A DNA stretch of 55,161 nucleotides from Rhodospirillaceae bacterium (GCA_016792585.1 JAEULB010000152.1:1-55161), one strand, 5' to 3'; counted from the stretch's first letter, positions 17,387 through 26,690 are shown. Numbers and translations are program-made. The notes: generated by a model from the sequence alone, not told the origin.

Positions 17387-18919
17387 ATGATGAAGAAAGC
17401 ACTCTTGAGAACACTTCTCGCCAGCGTCGCGGCGCTGTTCGTCGCCGATGCCGTCGCCGCCGATCTCCGCGTCGGCTATTCGAGCGACGTGACCACGCTC
17501 GACCCGGCGAACCATCGAAGCCGCGTCACCGAGGGCGTCATCCTCAACATGTACGACGCTTTGCTGGCCCGCACCGACGACATGAAAGTCGTTCCGGAGC
17601 TGGCCGAGTCCTGGAAGCAGATCGACGCGACCACCTGGGAATTCACGCTTCGCAAGGGCGTCAAGTTCCATTCGGGCGCCGAGATGACCGCCGAGGACGT
17701 GAAGTACAGCTTCGACCGCCTGGTGAAGGACAACGCGATGGGCGGACAGACCAGCCCGCGCAAGAGCCTGCTCGGTCCGCTCAAGGACACCAGTGTCGTC
17801 AACCCGACCACCGTGCGCTTCCACCTCGCCGAGCCGTGGCCGATCCTCGCGGCCTACCTGCCCTTCCAGCAGGTGGTCAGCAAGTCCTTCGTCGAGAAGG
17901 TCGGGACCCAGGGCATGGCGACCCAGGCCGACGGCACCGGCCCGTTCAAGCTGGTCGAATGGCGCCGCGGCGACTCGGTGATCCTCGAGCGTTTCGACGG
18001 CTATTACGGCGGCTCGCCGGACCTGCCGCCGGTCGGCAAGGCCGGCGTCGACCGGGTCATCTTCAAGGTGATCCCGGAAAGCGCGTCGCGGGTCGCGGCA
18101 TTGCTCGCCGGCGAAGTCGACATTGTCGATGAGCTGCCGGTGCATGCGATCAAGCAGGTCGAGGCCAATCCGCGCACCAAGGTGCTGGCGACGAACGGCA
18201 CGCGCAGCTTCTTCATCCCGATGAACGTGACGCGGCCGCCGTTCAACGACGTCCGCGTGCGCCAGGCGGCGAATGTCGCGGTCGACCGCAAGCTGATCAT
18301 CGACCGGGTGCTTTCGGGCCTCGCGACGCCGCTTGATGGCCTCTTGAGCCCGGAATCCTACGGATTCAATGCGAGCTTGCCGAAGCTGACGCTCGACGTC
18401 GACAGGGCCAAGAAGCTGCTGGCCGAAGCCGGCCATCCGAACGGCATCGACGTGACTTTGGACGTCGCCAATGCCTTCAAGGACGTGGCCGAGGCGGTCG
18501 CCTCCCAGCTCACCCGCGCCGGCATCCGCACCAAGGTCCAGCTCTGGGAGCAGACGACCTTGAGCCAGACCTGGGCCAAGCCCGAGAGCAACAACCGCGA
18601 CATGGTGTTCCAGTCCTGGGGCGACGGCGCGCTCGACCCGGTCGGCATCTTCGTGCCGGTACTGAAGGGGAAGGACCGTGGCAACTACTCAGGCTTCGCC
18701 AACAAGGAAGTCGATGCGCTGCTGACGGCGGCCGACACCGAGGTGGACGTCGCCAAGCGCTCGAAGATGTATCAGGACGCCCAGGCGATCGTCGCCAGGG
18801 AGTCGCCGCTGATCTTCCTGTGGCTGCCGCAGGACGTCTACGGCGCCAGCGCCCGTTTGAAGAACTGGAGGCCGTCGCCCCGTGGCGTGATCAAGCTCCA
18901 CGACGCCCGCGTCGACTGA
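17387..18919 (+). CDS. Peptide-type ABC transporter substrate-binding protein (SBP family 5)
   Basis: 510 residues. Signal peptide at about residues 1-25 (MMKKALLRTLLASVAALFVA, then DAVAA before DLRVGY). The family-5 blocks ESWKQIDATTWEFTLRKGVK and FHSGAEMTAEDVKYSFDRL are present. GAAAGGGAG lies just before the ATG pair at 17387. It is the binding protein of the second importer and is directly followed by two permeases and two ATPases. It is distinct in sequence from the protein at 12826, so the two importers probably differ in ligand. Confidence 0.93.
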   Translation: MMKKALLRTLLASVAALFVADAVAADLRVGYSSDVTTLDPANHRSRVTEGVILNMYDALLARTDDMKVVPELAESWKQIDATTWEFTLRKGVKFHSGAEMTAEDVKYSFDRLVKDNAMGGQTSPRKSLLGPLKDTSVVNPTTVRFHLAEPWPILAAYLPFQQVVSKSFVEKVGTQGMATQADGTGPFKLVEWRRGDSVILERFDGYYGGSPDLPPVGKAGVDRVIFKVIPESASRVAALLAGEVDIVDELPVHAIKQVEANPRTKVLATNGTRSFFIPMNVTRPPFNDVRVRQAANVAVDRKLIIDRVLSGLATPLDGLLSPESYGFNASLPKLTLDVDRAKKLLAEAGHPNGIDVTLDVANAFKDVAEAVASQLTRAGIRTKVQLWEQTTLSQTWAKPESNNRDMVFQSWGDGALDPVGIFVPVLKGKDRGNYSGFANKEVDALLTAADTEVDVAKRSKMYQDAQAIVARESPLIFLWLPQDVYGASARLKNWRPSPRGVIKLHDARVD

Positions 18920-18932
18920 GAGTCGCACTTCC

Positions 18933-19940
18933 TTGAGCCCGCTTCGCCTCGCCGAGAGGCTGCTTCAGCTGATCCCGGTGCTGCTCGGCATCAGCGTCAT
19001 CGTCTTCGCGATGATGGCGCTGACGCCGGGCGACCCGGTGCAGATCATGCTCGGCGACTCGCTCGCCGACCAGGCGCAGCGGGATTCCCTTCGCCGCGAC
19101 ATGGGCCTCGACCTGCCGGTGGTCGAGCGCTTCTTCCGCTTCCTCGGCAATGCGCTGACCGGCAATTTCGGGCTCAGCTTCTTCCACCGCCGGCCGGTCA
19201 TGGACGTGATCCTGGAACGCCTGCCGGCGACGATCGAGCTGACCCTGGTCGCGATGTTCATCGCGATCGCAGTCGCGGTGCCTCTCGGCGTGATCGCCGC
19301 GGTCAGGCGCAACTCGCTGCTCGACCGCATTGCCACGATCGGATCGATGCTCGGAGTCTCGATGCCGGGCTTCTGGTTCGGGATCCTGCTGATCCTGCTG
19401 TTCGCGGTGAACCTCCACCTCCTTCCGGTCTCCGGCCGCATCGGTTTCGGCCATGAAGTGAAGATGGTCACCGGCTTCGTGCTGATCGACACGCTCATGG
19501 CAGGCCGGCTCGACAGCTTCTTGGATGCGCTTCGCCATATGCTGCTGCCGGCGGTGACGCTCGGCCTCGCGATGTCGGCGCTCCTGATGCGCGTCACTCG
19601 CACCTCGATGCTGGAGGCGCTCTCCCAGGACTACGTCACCTTCGCCGAGGCCAAGGGCTTGAGCCGGGTCCGCGTCGTCGGCCGCCATGCGCTCAAGAAC
19701 GCGCTGATCCCGACCGTGACGGTCGCCGCGATCGAGACCGGATCCCTTCTCGGCGGCAACATGATCATCGAGACCGTGTTCGGCTGGCCGGGCCTCGGCC
19801 GCCTCGTGGTCGAGGCGATCTTCTCGCGCAACTACCCGCTGGTTCAGGCGGCGGTGCTGATCTACGCCACCACCTATGTCCTCCTGAACTTCCTCGCCGA
19901 CCTTCTCTATACCGTGCTCAACCCCAAGGTCCGCCTGTGA
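18933..19940 (+). CDS. Peptide-type ABC transporter permease (DppB)
   Basis: 335 residues from a TTG start; the first in-frame ATG would remove most of the first membrane helix (LLQLIPVLLGISVIVFAMMA), which DppB proteins need. The EAA loop EALSQDYVTFAEAKGLSRVR and the block GGNMIIETVFGWPGLGRLV are intact. It follows the binding-protein stop by 13 bases. The weak start may reduce its translation relative to the binding protein. Confidence 0.9.
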   Translation: MSPLRLAERLLQLIPVLLGISVIVFAMMALTPGDPVQIMLGDSLADQAQRDSLRRDMGLDLPVVERFFRFLGNALTGNFGLSFFHRRPVMDVILERLPATIELTLVAMFIAIAVAVPLGVIAAVRRNSLLDRIATIGSMLGVSMPGFWFGILLILLFAVNLHLLPVSGRIGFGHEVKMVTGFVLIDTLMAGRLDSFLDALRHMLLPAVTLGLAMSALLMRVTRTSMLEALSQDYVTFAEAKGLSRVRVVGRHALKNALIPTVTVAAIETGSLLGGNMIIETVFGWPGLGRLVVEAIFSRNYPLVQAAVLIYATTYVLLNFLADLLYTVLNPKVRL

Positions 19941-20839
19941 GCTCGGTCGACGCCGCCCTTCCGGCCGCAAGGAGCCAGGAGGAATCGATCCTCTCCGGCA
20001 ACCTGCGTGACTTCCTGGCGAACCGGATGTCGGTGGCGGCCGCCGTCGTCTGCCTGGCGTTCTGCCTGATCGCGATCTTCGCGCCCTTGCTGGCGCCGCA
20101 GAACCCCTACGAGACCGACCTGCTGCGCCGCCTGCAGCCGCCCGCTTGGATGGAGGGCGGCGAGCGCGGTTTCTGGCTCGGCTGCGATGCGCTCGGCCGC
20201 GACGTGCTGTCCCGGATGATCTACGGCACGCGGGTCTCGATCATGATCGGCGTCGCCGTCGTGCTGCTGGCGACGGTGATTGGCACGACGCTCGGGCTGC
20301 TCGCGGGCTACCTGCGCGGGCCCGTCGACATGGTGATCGCGCGGGTCTGCGACATCCTGCTGGGCTTTCCCTACCTGATCTTCGCGATCGGGCTGATGGC
20401 GATGATGGGGCCCGGGCTCCAGAACATCATCCTTGCGCTCTGCTACAAGGAGTGGGTGCTGCCTTGCCGCGTCGTCCGCGCCGAGACGCTGGCGGCGCGC
20501 GAGCAGGACTATGTCGAGGCCGCCCGCGCGCTGGGCGCGTCGCGCTGGCACATCATGCGGCGCGAGATCCTGCCCAACATCCTGTCGCCGGTGATCGTCG
20601 TCGCGACCTTCCGGATGGCCTACATCATCATCGCCGAGGCGAGCTTGTCCTTCCTCGGCCTCGGGGTGCAGCCACCCACCGCCTCCTGGGGCTCGCTGGT
20701 CGCCGACGGCCGAGCCTTCCTGCTCGACGCCTGGTGGGTGTCGACTTTCCCTGGCCTGGCGATCCTGGCGCTGGTGCTGGCGATCAACGTCGCGAGCCAG
20801 GGGTTGCGCGACGCCTTCGACCCGAGGCTGTCGCGATGA
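19937..20839 (+). CDS. Peptide-type ABC transporter permease (DppC)
   Basis: 300 residues from GTG at 19937, overlapping the preceding stop (GTGA). Anchor helix near residues 31-55, then GCDALGRDVLSRMIYGTR and the EAA loop REQDYVEAARALGASRWHIM, typical of DppC. FLGLGVQPPTASWGSLVADG near the end is another conserved block. Second half of the channel of the second importer. Confidence 0.92.
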   Translation: MSSVDAALPAARSQEESILSGNLRDFLANRMSVAAAVVCLAFCLIAIFAPLLAPQNPYETDLLRRLQPPAWMEGGERGFWLGCDALGRDVLSRMIYGTRVSIMIGVAVVLLATVIGTTLGLLAGYLRGPVDMVIARVCDILLGFPYLIFAIGLMAMMGPGLQNIILALCYKEWVLPCRVVRAETLAAREQDYVEAARALGASRWHIMRREILPNILSPVIVVATFRMAYIIIAEASLSFLGLGVQPPTASWGSLVADGRAFLLDAWWVSTFPGLAILALVLAINVASQGLRDAFDPRLSR

Positions 20840-21807
20840 GCCAGCTTCTCGGCATCCGCGGGCTTCGGACCACGTTCCCGACGCGCCATGGACTGGTCCG
20901 CGCGGTCGACGGCATCGACCTCGATGTGCGGCCGGGCGAATGCCTTGGCGTCGTCGGCGAGTCCGGCTCGGGCAAGAGCGTGACGTTCCTGAGCGTGCTC
21001 GGTCTCGTGCGCCCGCCGGGCAAGGTCGAAGCCGAGGCGATCACCTTCCAGGGCCGCAACCTGCTGAGCCTCGCGCCGACCGAGATCCGCGCCATCCGTG
21101 GCCGCGACATCGCCGTCACGATGCAGGACGCGCTAACCGCGCTGAACCCGGCCTTCACGGTCGAGACCCAGATCGTCGAGACAATCGAGGCGCACGAGCC
21201 CGGTATCGCCAAGGGCGAGGCACGGGCGCGGGCGATCGAGATGCTGCGGCTCGTCGGCATTCCCGATGCGGAGCGGCGGCTGGCCTCATATCCGCACCAG
21301 TTCTCAGGCGGCATGCGCCAGCGGGTCATGGTCGCGATCGCACTCGCCTGCCGGCCGAAGCTGCTGATCGCGGACGAACCGACCACGGCGCTCGATGTCA
21401 CGATCCAGAGCCAGGTGCTCGACCTGATCGACGACATGCGGGTCCGGCTCGGCATGAGTGTTGTGCTGATCACCCACGACCTCGGCATCGTCGCCGAGCG
21501 CTGCGACCGGGTTGCGGTCATGTATGCAGGTCAGGTGGTCGAGACCGGCCCGACCGCCGAGGTCGTGGCGGCGCCGATCCACCCGTATACGCGGGGCCTG
21601 CTGCGCTCGATGCCGAGCCTAGCGCATCTGGACGAACCCCTGGTGCCGATCGACGGCACCGTGCCCGATCCGACCCGCCTTTCCGACGGCTGCCGCTTCC
21701 TGCCGCGTTGCCCGCATGCGGTCGAGGTCTGCGCCCGCCCGGTCGGATTGCGCGCGGTCACGGCCGAGCGCGCCGCGCGCTGCATCCTCGCCGAGGTGGC
21801 GCGATGA
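20836..21807 (+). CDS. Peptide-type ABC transporter ATP-binding protein (DppD)
   Basis: 323 residues. Walker A GESGSGKSV, signature FSGGMRQR, Walker B LLIADEPTTALD, switch histidine in LITHD. The C-terminal oligopeptide-transporter domain includes GCRFLPRCPHAVEVC. The start overlaps the permease stop in ATGA and its own end overlaps the next ATPase in ATGA. Confidence 0.93.
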   Translation: MSQLLGIRGLRTTFPTRHGLVRAVDGIDLDVRPGECLGVVGESGSGKSVTFLSVLGLVRPPGKVEAEAITFQGRNLLSLAPTEIRAIRGRDIAVTMQDALTALNPAFTVETQIVETIEAHEPGIAKGEARARAIEMLRLVGIPDAERRLASYPHQFSGGMRQRVMVAIALACRPKLLIADEPTTALDVTIQSQVLDLIDDMRVRLGMSVVLITHDLGIVAERCDRVAVMYAGQVVETGPTAEVVAAPIHPYTRGLLRSMPSLAHLDEPLVPIDGTVPDPTRLSDGCRFLPRCPHAVEVCARPVGLRAVTAERAARCILAEVAR

Positions 21808-22787
21808 CCGCGCTCGTCGAAGCCCGTTCGGTCGGCAAGACCTTCGACCTGCGTCGCGGGCTGCAGCGCTTCATGGCGCCGAAACCGGGAAGCGCGGTCC
21901 GCGCCGTCCACGGCGTCGACCTCGACATCGAGGCGGGCGAGACCGTCGGATTGATCGGCGAGAGCGGCAGCGGCAAGTCGACGCTCGGCCGTCTCGTCCT
22001 CAAGCTGCAGACCCTGACCGAAGGGGCGGTGCGTTTCGACGGCGCCGACCTGGCGTCGGTTCCGGCGGCCGAGCTGACCCGGCTCCGCCGCCGCATGCAG
22101 ATCATCTTCCAGGATCCCTACGCCTCGCTGAATCCGCGCCACACGGTGGAGGAGATCGTCGGCCTCGGCCTCCGCGTGCACGAGAGCCTGACGCCCGACC
22201 GGATCCGCGACCGCGTCGTCGACATGCTGGAGCGGGTGGGTCTCGGTCCGGCGCACCTCCGCCGCTATCCTCACCAGTTCTCCGGTGGACAGCGCCAGCG
22301 TATCGGCATTGCCCGCGCGCTGGTGCTGCGCCCGTCCTTCGTCGTCTGCGACGAGCCGGTCTCGGCCCTCGACGTCTCGGTCCAGGCCCAGATCATCCGG
22401 CTTCTCGGCGAACTCAGGCGCGACCTCGGCCTGACATACCTCTTCATCTCGCACGACCTCGCCGTGGTGGCGCATTTGAGCGACCGGATCGCGGTCATGT
22501 ATCTCGGCCGCATCGTCGAGATCGGGCCGGCGCGCGAGATCGTCTCCGTGCCCCGGCATCCCTATACGCAGGCGCTGCTGGCCGCCGTGCCGCGCACCGA
22601 CCGCGCACCGGGCGAGAAGCGTCAGCGTCTCGCCGGCGAGCCGCCGTCCTCGCTGTCGCCGCCCGCCGGCTGCGCCTTCCACACGCGCTGCCCCAAAGCG
22701 ATGCCGGTCTGCCGCGAGACGGCGCCGGTGCCACGCCGGGCGGCTGACGGTCACCAGGTTTCCTGCCACCTCGTCGAGGAGGTCTGA
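21804..22787 (+). CDS. Peptide-type ABC transporter ATP-binding protein (DppF)
   Basis: 327 residues. Walker A GESGSGKST, signature FSGGQRQR, Walker B VVCDEPVSALD, and FISHD switch. The C-terminal GCAFHTRCPKAMPVC is the paired-cysteine extension of this transporter group. It ends in TGATG, sharing a base with the start of the C45-type gene, so the importer and that enzyme are translated from one message. Confidence 0.93.
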   Translation: MTALVEARSVGKTFDLRRGLQRFMAPKPGSAVRAVHGVDLDIEAGETVGLIGESGSGKSTLGRLVLKLQTLTEGAVRFDGADLASVPAAELTRLRRRMQIIFQDPYASLNPRHTVEEIVGLGLRVHESLTPDRIRDRVVDMLERVGLGPAHLRRYPHQFSGGQRQRIGIARALVLRPSFVVCDEPVSALDVSVQAQIIRLLGELRRDLGLTYLFISHDLAVVAHLSDRIAVMYLGRIVEIGPAREIVSVPRHPYTQALLAAVPRTDRAPGEKRQRLAGEPPSSLSPPAGCAFHTRCPKAMPVCRETAPVPRRAADGHQVSCHLVEEV

Positions 22788-23914
22788 TGTTGCTCCTGAA
22801 TGCCCGCGCGGACCAGCCGCTGCATCTCTCCGGCCCACCGGTCCAGCGCGGCCGGATGCAGGCGACGCTGTGCCCGGACATGATCGGCTTTGTCCGCACC
22901 GCGGTCGCTGCTCGAATGGAAGAGACCAGAGCCGCGCTGGCGCTGCCCGAGGCGAAGGCGTTGATCAGGGGCAACCGCACCTATACCGAGAAGCACTATC
23001 CGGAGATCCTCGAAGAGATGCAGGGGATCTGCGAGGGCTTCGGCCTGCAGCTCGACACGCTGTTCGACTACATGCACTGCGCCGTCGCCTCCGATCTCGG
23101 CATGATGGACGAGCGGCTGCCGGAGGGGTGCACCTCCTTCGCCGTCGCCAATCCGGAGCTGGGCGCCGTCGTCGCCAAGAACCGCGACTACCGGCCGGAA
23201 CACATCCCGATCCAGCGCGCCTTCCATCACCGCGATCCCGCCTGGGGAAAGCGCGAGGTTCTGTGCCTGGGATCGCTCGGCAGCCCCGGCAACTTCTCGA
23301 GCGGCATCAATTCCGACGGCCTCGCGGTCACCGACACCAACAGCCGCACGACCGACCACGGCGTCGGCATGCATCGCTACTTCCTGCTGACTTGGCTGCT
23401 GGTCCATTGCGGGTCGACCGACGAGGCGCTCGATCGCATCCTCGGCATGCCGCATGTCGGCGGGGGGCTGCTGATCCTGGGCGACGCGTCCGGCACCGTT
23501 GCCGCGGTCGAGCTCGGCCATAAAAAAGTGGGCCACGAGAAGAAGACGAGGGGACGGGTAGGCCGGGCCAACCACTTCGTCACCAACGACATGGCAGCGG
23601 TCAACCTGCGCACGCCCGAAAGCGAGGCGCAGTCCTGCCATTCCGATCGCCGTCATCCCACGCTGCAGAAGCGGCTGGCCGAGGCGCCGACTCCCTTCGG
23701 CATCGCCGATGCCGCGCACCTCGCCTCCTACCACGGCGAGGAGGGAGGCGAGGGCTTCTGCCGCCATGGCACAAATGATCTCGGGAACACGATCTCCTGC
23801 GCCCTCTACGCCACCCGTCCGCGCACGCTCACCTTCACCGCCGGCAATCCCTGCGAGGCCGACTGGCGGCTATTCGATTTCTCCACCAACGCTTCCACCC
23901 GTCTCGCGTCCTAA
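22787..23914 (+). CDS. C45 family autoproteolytic acyltransferase/hydrolase
   Basis: 375 residues resembling acyl-CoA:6-aminopenicillanate acyltransferases (peptidase family C45, Ntn fold). The expected self-cleavage site is Gly114-Cys115 in LPEGCTSFAV, making Cys115 the N-terminal nucleophile; KNRDY at 131-135 is the conserved follow-on motif. No signal peptide is evident, so cytoplasmic. Family members form or break amide bonds to fatty acyl or amino-acid groups. Coupled to the importer ATPase by TGATG and followed after 11 bases by AtuA, it probably acts on the imported amide. Substrate unknown. Confidence 0.85.
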   Translation: MLLLNARADQPLHLSGPPVQRGRMQATLCPDMIGFVRTAVAARMEETRAALALPEAKALIRGNRTYTEKHYPEILEEMQGICEGFGLQLDTLFDYMHCAVASDLGMMDERLPEGCTSFAVANPELGAVVAKNRDYRPEHIPIQRAFHHRDPAWGKREVLCLGSLGSPGNFSSGINSDGLAVTDTNSRTTDHGVGMHRYFLLTWLLVHCGSTDEALDRILGMPHVGGGLLILGDASGTVAAVELGHKKVGHEKKTRGRVGRANHFVTNDMAAVNLRTPESEAQSCHSDRRHPTLQKRLAEAPTPFGIADAAHLASYHGEEGGEGFCRHGTNDLGNTISCALYATRPRTLTFTAGNPCEADWRLFDFSTNASTRLAS

Positions 23915-23925
23915 CGGAGCCTCAA

Positions 23926-25314
23926 ATGCCTTCGGTCAAGATCCTCTGTCCCACCGGACATCTCAGCTTCACGCCGCTCGAGAAGGGCAGCTTCCTGCTC
24001 GGCTGCGAGCAGAAGCCCGACTTCATCATCGCCGATGCCGGCAGCTGCGACATGGGCCCGCGTCCGCTCGGCGCCGACCAGCATGTCAGCCTCGAGACCT
24101 GGCAGCGCCAGGACCTCGAGATCATGCTGCTGAAGTCGCGCGAGCTGGGCGTGCCGATGATCGTGGGCTCGGCCTCCGACACCGGCACCGACCGCGGCGT
24201 CGACCAGTTCGTGAGACTGATCGCCGACATCGCGCGCGAGCACAAGCTGGCCCCGTTCAAGCTGGCCGCGATCTACGCCGAGATCCCGGTCGCCGACCTC
24301 AAGCGCAGGCAGTCGGCCGGCACGGTGATCTACGGCCTCGACGGCCGCGCCGACGCCGACCCCTCGGTGCTCGACCGCACCACCCGCGCGGTCGCGGTGA
24401 TGAACGCCGAGCCGATCCGGGCGGCGCTCTGCGCCGGCGCCGACGTGGTGATCGCCGGCCGCAGCAGCGACTGCGCGCTGTTCGCCGCGCCGCTTCTGGA
24501 GGCCGGCCTCTCGCCGGCGGTCTCCTACTATGCCGGCAAGCTGATGGAATGCGCTTCGTTCTGCGCCGAGCCGTTCATGGGCAAGGAGTCGATCCTCGGC
24601 CGCATCGAGGGCGAGGAGGTCTATGTCACGGCGATGCATCCGGGCCAGCGCTGCACGCCGGCCTCGATCGCCAGCCACGCGATGTACGAGCGCACCAATC
24701 CGTATCGCGAATACGTCGCCGGCGGCTATGTCGACATGAGCCAGTGCGTCTACACCCAGGTCGATCCGAAGACGACGCGGGCGACCGGCGCCACCTTCGT
24801 CGCGGATTCATCGATCAAGGTGAAGCTTGAAGGCGCCGGCCTGGTCGGCCATCGCCGGCTCGCCGTCGTCGGCATCCGCGATCCGCAGACGATCAGCCTG
24901 ATCGACAAGGCGATCGACTGGGCGAAGGGCAAGCTCGCCGAGCGCTTCGGGCCGGTCGGCCAAGGTTATGACGTCTTCTATCACCTCTATGGCCGGAACG
25001 CGGTGATGGAGGAGCTGGATCCCGCGCCGGACCTCAAGCCGCACGAGCTCGGCATCGTCGTCGAGGCGATCGACAAGGACCCGGCCCGGGCCCAGGAGAT
25101 CTGCGCGCTCGCGGCCCGCAACCTGTTCTATGCCCGCCTGCCGGAGGTGAAGGGCACCGCCGGCACCGCCGCGCTGATGTCCGACGAGATCCTGATCGGC
25201 GAGCCCGGCTACGAATGGACCCTCAACCACGTGATCGAGGTCAAGACCGCGATGGAGCTGTTCCGAGTCCGTCACCTCATCGTCGAGGGTGGTGCTGCGA
25301 AGGAGGCCGCGTGA
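23926..25314 (+). CDS. Acyclic terpene utilization AtuA family protein (DUF1446)
   Basis: 462 residues of the DUF1446/AtuA family, recognisable from LGCEQKPDFIIADAGSCDMG, GSASDTGTDRGV, AGRSSDCALFAAPLLEAG and GEPGYEWTLNHVIEVK. AtuA is required for citronellol/geraniol use in Pseudomonas, but its chemistry is not established, and most relatives have no terpene context. Here it follows a peptide-type importer and a C45 enzyme and shares TGATG with a DUF4387 gene, with no terpene genes nearby. A two-protein enzyme acting on the imported compound is likely; reaction unknown. Confidence 0.82.
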   Translation: MPSVKILCPTGHLSFTPLEKGSFLLGCEQKPDFIIADAGSCDMGPRPLGADQHVSLETWQRQDLEIMLLKSRELGVPMIVGSASDTGTDRGVDQFVRLIADIAREHKLAPFKLAAIYAEIPVADLKRRQSAGTVIYGLDGRADADPSVLDRTTRAVAVMNAEPIRAALCAGADVVIAGRSSDCALFAAPLLEAGLSPAVSYYAGKLMECASFCAEPFMGKESILGRIEGEEVYVTAMHPGQRCTPASIASHAMYERTNPYREYVAGGYVDMSQCVYTQVDPKTTRATGATFVADSSIKVKLEGAGLVGHRRLAVVGIRDPQTISLIDKAIDWAKGKLAERFGPVGQGYDVFYHLYGRNAVMEELDPAPDLKPHELGIVVEAIDKDPARAQEICALAARNLFYARLPEVKGTAGTAALMSDEILIGEPGYEWTLNHVIEVKTAMELFRVRHLIVEGGAAKEAA

Positions 25315-25631
25315 TGGCCGCGACCCGTCTGCGCGAGCTGGCCTCGACCATCCGGTCCAAGAACGCCGGTGTCGACCACATCACCTTCGACGTGATCTTT
25401 CGCGAGCGTGCCAACTTCGAGCGCGTGCGCGACTCCGGCGTTCTCGCCGAAGCGAAGATCCCGGCGCTGTTCAACCTCGATCCGAAGCGGATCACGCATT
25501 ACTGCGTGTTCGAGCCGGCGAACGCGATCAAGTTCACGATCCGACGCCTCAAGCCCAGCGGCAGCCCCGGCGAGCGGGACGTCTTCGGCTCGCAGCAATA
25601 CGCGCCGCTGTTCGACGTGCAGGTGCCCTAA
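25314..25631 (+). CDS. DUF4387 domain protein (AtuA partner)
   Basis: 105 residues matching DUF4387: a small alpha/beta protein with the block SKNAGVDHITFDVIFRE near the start and FGSQQYAPLFDVQVP at the end. The ATG at 25314 shares its A with the AtuA stop, so the two are translationally coupled. In single-chain AtuA proteins a similar small domain follows the main domain, so this may be the detached second subunit (inference). Its TAA overlaps, by three bases of the same strands' ends, the stop of the convergent gene. Confidence 0.8.
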   Translation: MAATRLRELASTIRSKNAGVDHITFDVIFRERANFERVRDSGVLAEAKIPALFNLDPKRITHYCVFEPANAIKFTIRRLKPSGSPGERDVFGSQQYAPLFDVQVP

Positions 25632-26596
25632 GCCCGGGCTATCGCCTCGAAATCCGCGAACAGCCGCTTGGGGTCGGCAGCCTTCGGCACCAGCCCCTGG
25701 GTGTGCTGTTCGCGGCAGATGGTCTCGACCATCTTCCGGTTCGCCGGCGTCATGCCGAAGGCGGCGTCGCCGGCGAACTCGTTGCAGAGGTATTCCATCT
25801 CGCGCATCGCCCAGGGCGAGTCCTCGGCGAACCACTTCACCTTGTCTTCCCAGATCGTCCAGGACTTCTGCATCGCCTCGTAGATCGTCCGCATCGCCTG
25901 CGGATGCTTCTCGGCGAAGGAGCGGCGGGCGGCGACGATGTGGAACCCCGGGTAGACGCCGGTGCGGCGGTGGTAGTCGGCCTCGACCTCGGGATAGTTC
26001 TCGACCAGGCGGCGGATCGCACCGCCCTTCTTGAACACCGCCGGCGGCGCCTTCGCGGTGGTGATGCAGTCGACCCGCCCTTCGGCGAGCTCGGTCATCA
26101 GGTCCTCCGAGCCGGTGAGGAAGCGGGCCCCCTTCGGCGGCTGGGCATCGTTGGGCGAGGGCGGCTTGCTCGGGTTCTTCGGATCCAGCGTGCCCAGGAC
26201 CCACTGGCAGTCCTCGACGTTGACGCCGGCATCGGTCATCGCGACCCGGCACCACATGGTGCCGGTATCGGGCCACGAGTTGGTGCCGACGCGCTTGCCC
26301 TTGAGGTCGGAGAGCCTTGTTAGCTTGCTGTCGGAACGGACGAAGAAGTTCCGGTGGCGGAAGCCGCGGAGCACGAACGCCGGCATGCCGACCAGGCTCT
26401 CGTCGCCCTTGGCATAGCCGCCGACATAGCGGTTGAACGAGACTTCGGCGACGTCGACGCCGTCCGGGAAGACCAGGGTCAGCGCCGCATGGCGGTCGAG
26501 GGAGAGGCGGAGGCCGGGTGTGGGCACATCGCCCAGGTGGAGTGGGCAGAGCTGATCGTAGGCCCTGAGGATCATCCTGACGTCGAGGTCGGCCAT
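25628..26596 (-). CDS. 4,5-dihydroxyphthalate decarboxylase-like protein (periplasmic-binding fold, no signal peptide)
   Basis: 322 residues with the type-II periplasmic-binding fold (VAEVSFNRYVGGYAKG, LSDLKGKRVGTNSWPDTGTM). It starts directly MADLDVRMILRAYD, with no signal peptide, and has the layout of Pht5-type decarboxylases rather than of secreted transporter subunits. A GGAG ribosome site precedes the ATG. No permease or ATPase adjoins it. Divergent from an amidase gene across a 102-base region, it may be an enzyme on a carboxylated substrate; a solute-binding role cannot be excluded. Confidence 0.72.
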   Translation of the reverse strand: MADLDVRMILRAYDQLCPLHLGDVPTPGLRLSLDRHAALTLVFPDGVDVAEVSFNRYVGGYAKGDESLVGMPAFVLRGFRHRNFFVRSDSKLTRLSDLKGKRVGTNSWPDTGTMWCRVAMTDAGVNVEDCQWVLGTLDPKNPSKPPSPNDAQPPKGARFLTGSEDLMTELAEGRVDCITTAKAPPAVFKKGGAIRRLVENYPEVEADYHRRTGVYPGFHIVAARRSFAEKHPQAMRTIYEAMQKSWTIWEDKVKWFAEDSPWAMREMEYLCNEFAGDAAFGMTPANRKMVETICREQHTQGLVPKAADPKRLFADFEAIARA

Positions 26597-26674
26597 GGTC
26601 GGCTCCGCTGATCTTGTGGTCGTTCCATTCTAGCCGAGGGAGGCGGGGCGGGGGCGAGGCTTTGCGCTATGGTT

Positions 26675-26690
26675 CCAGGACCGATCCTGG
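26675..26690 (+). promoter_or_regulatory. Short hairpin touching the amidase ribosome site
   Basis: CCAGGA (26675-26680) and TCCTGG (26685-26690) pair around CCGA. The right arm covers the first two bases of the GGAGG ribosome site at 26689-26693, six bases before the ATG at 26699. It may lower translation initiation. With six base pairs the effect could be small. Confidence 0.4.
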
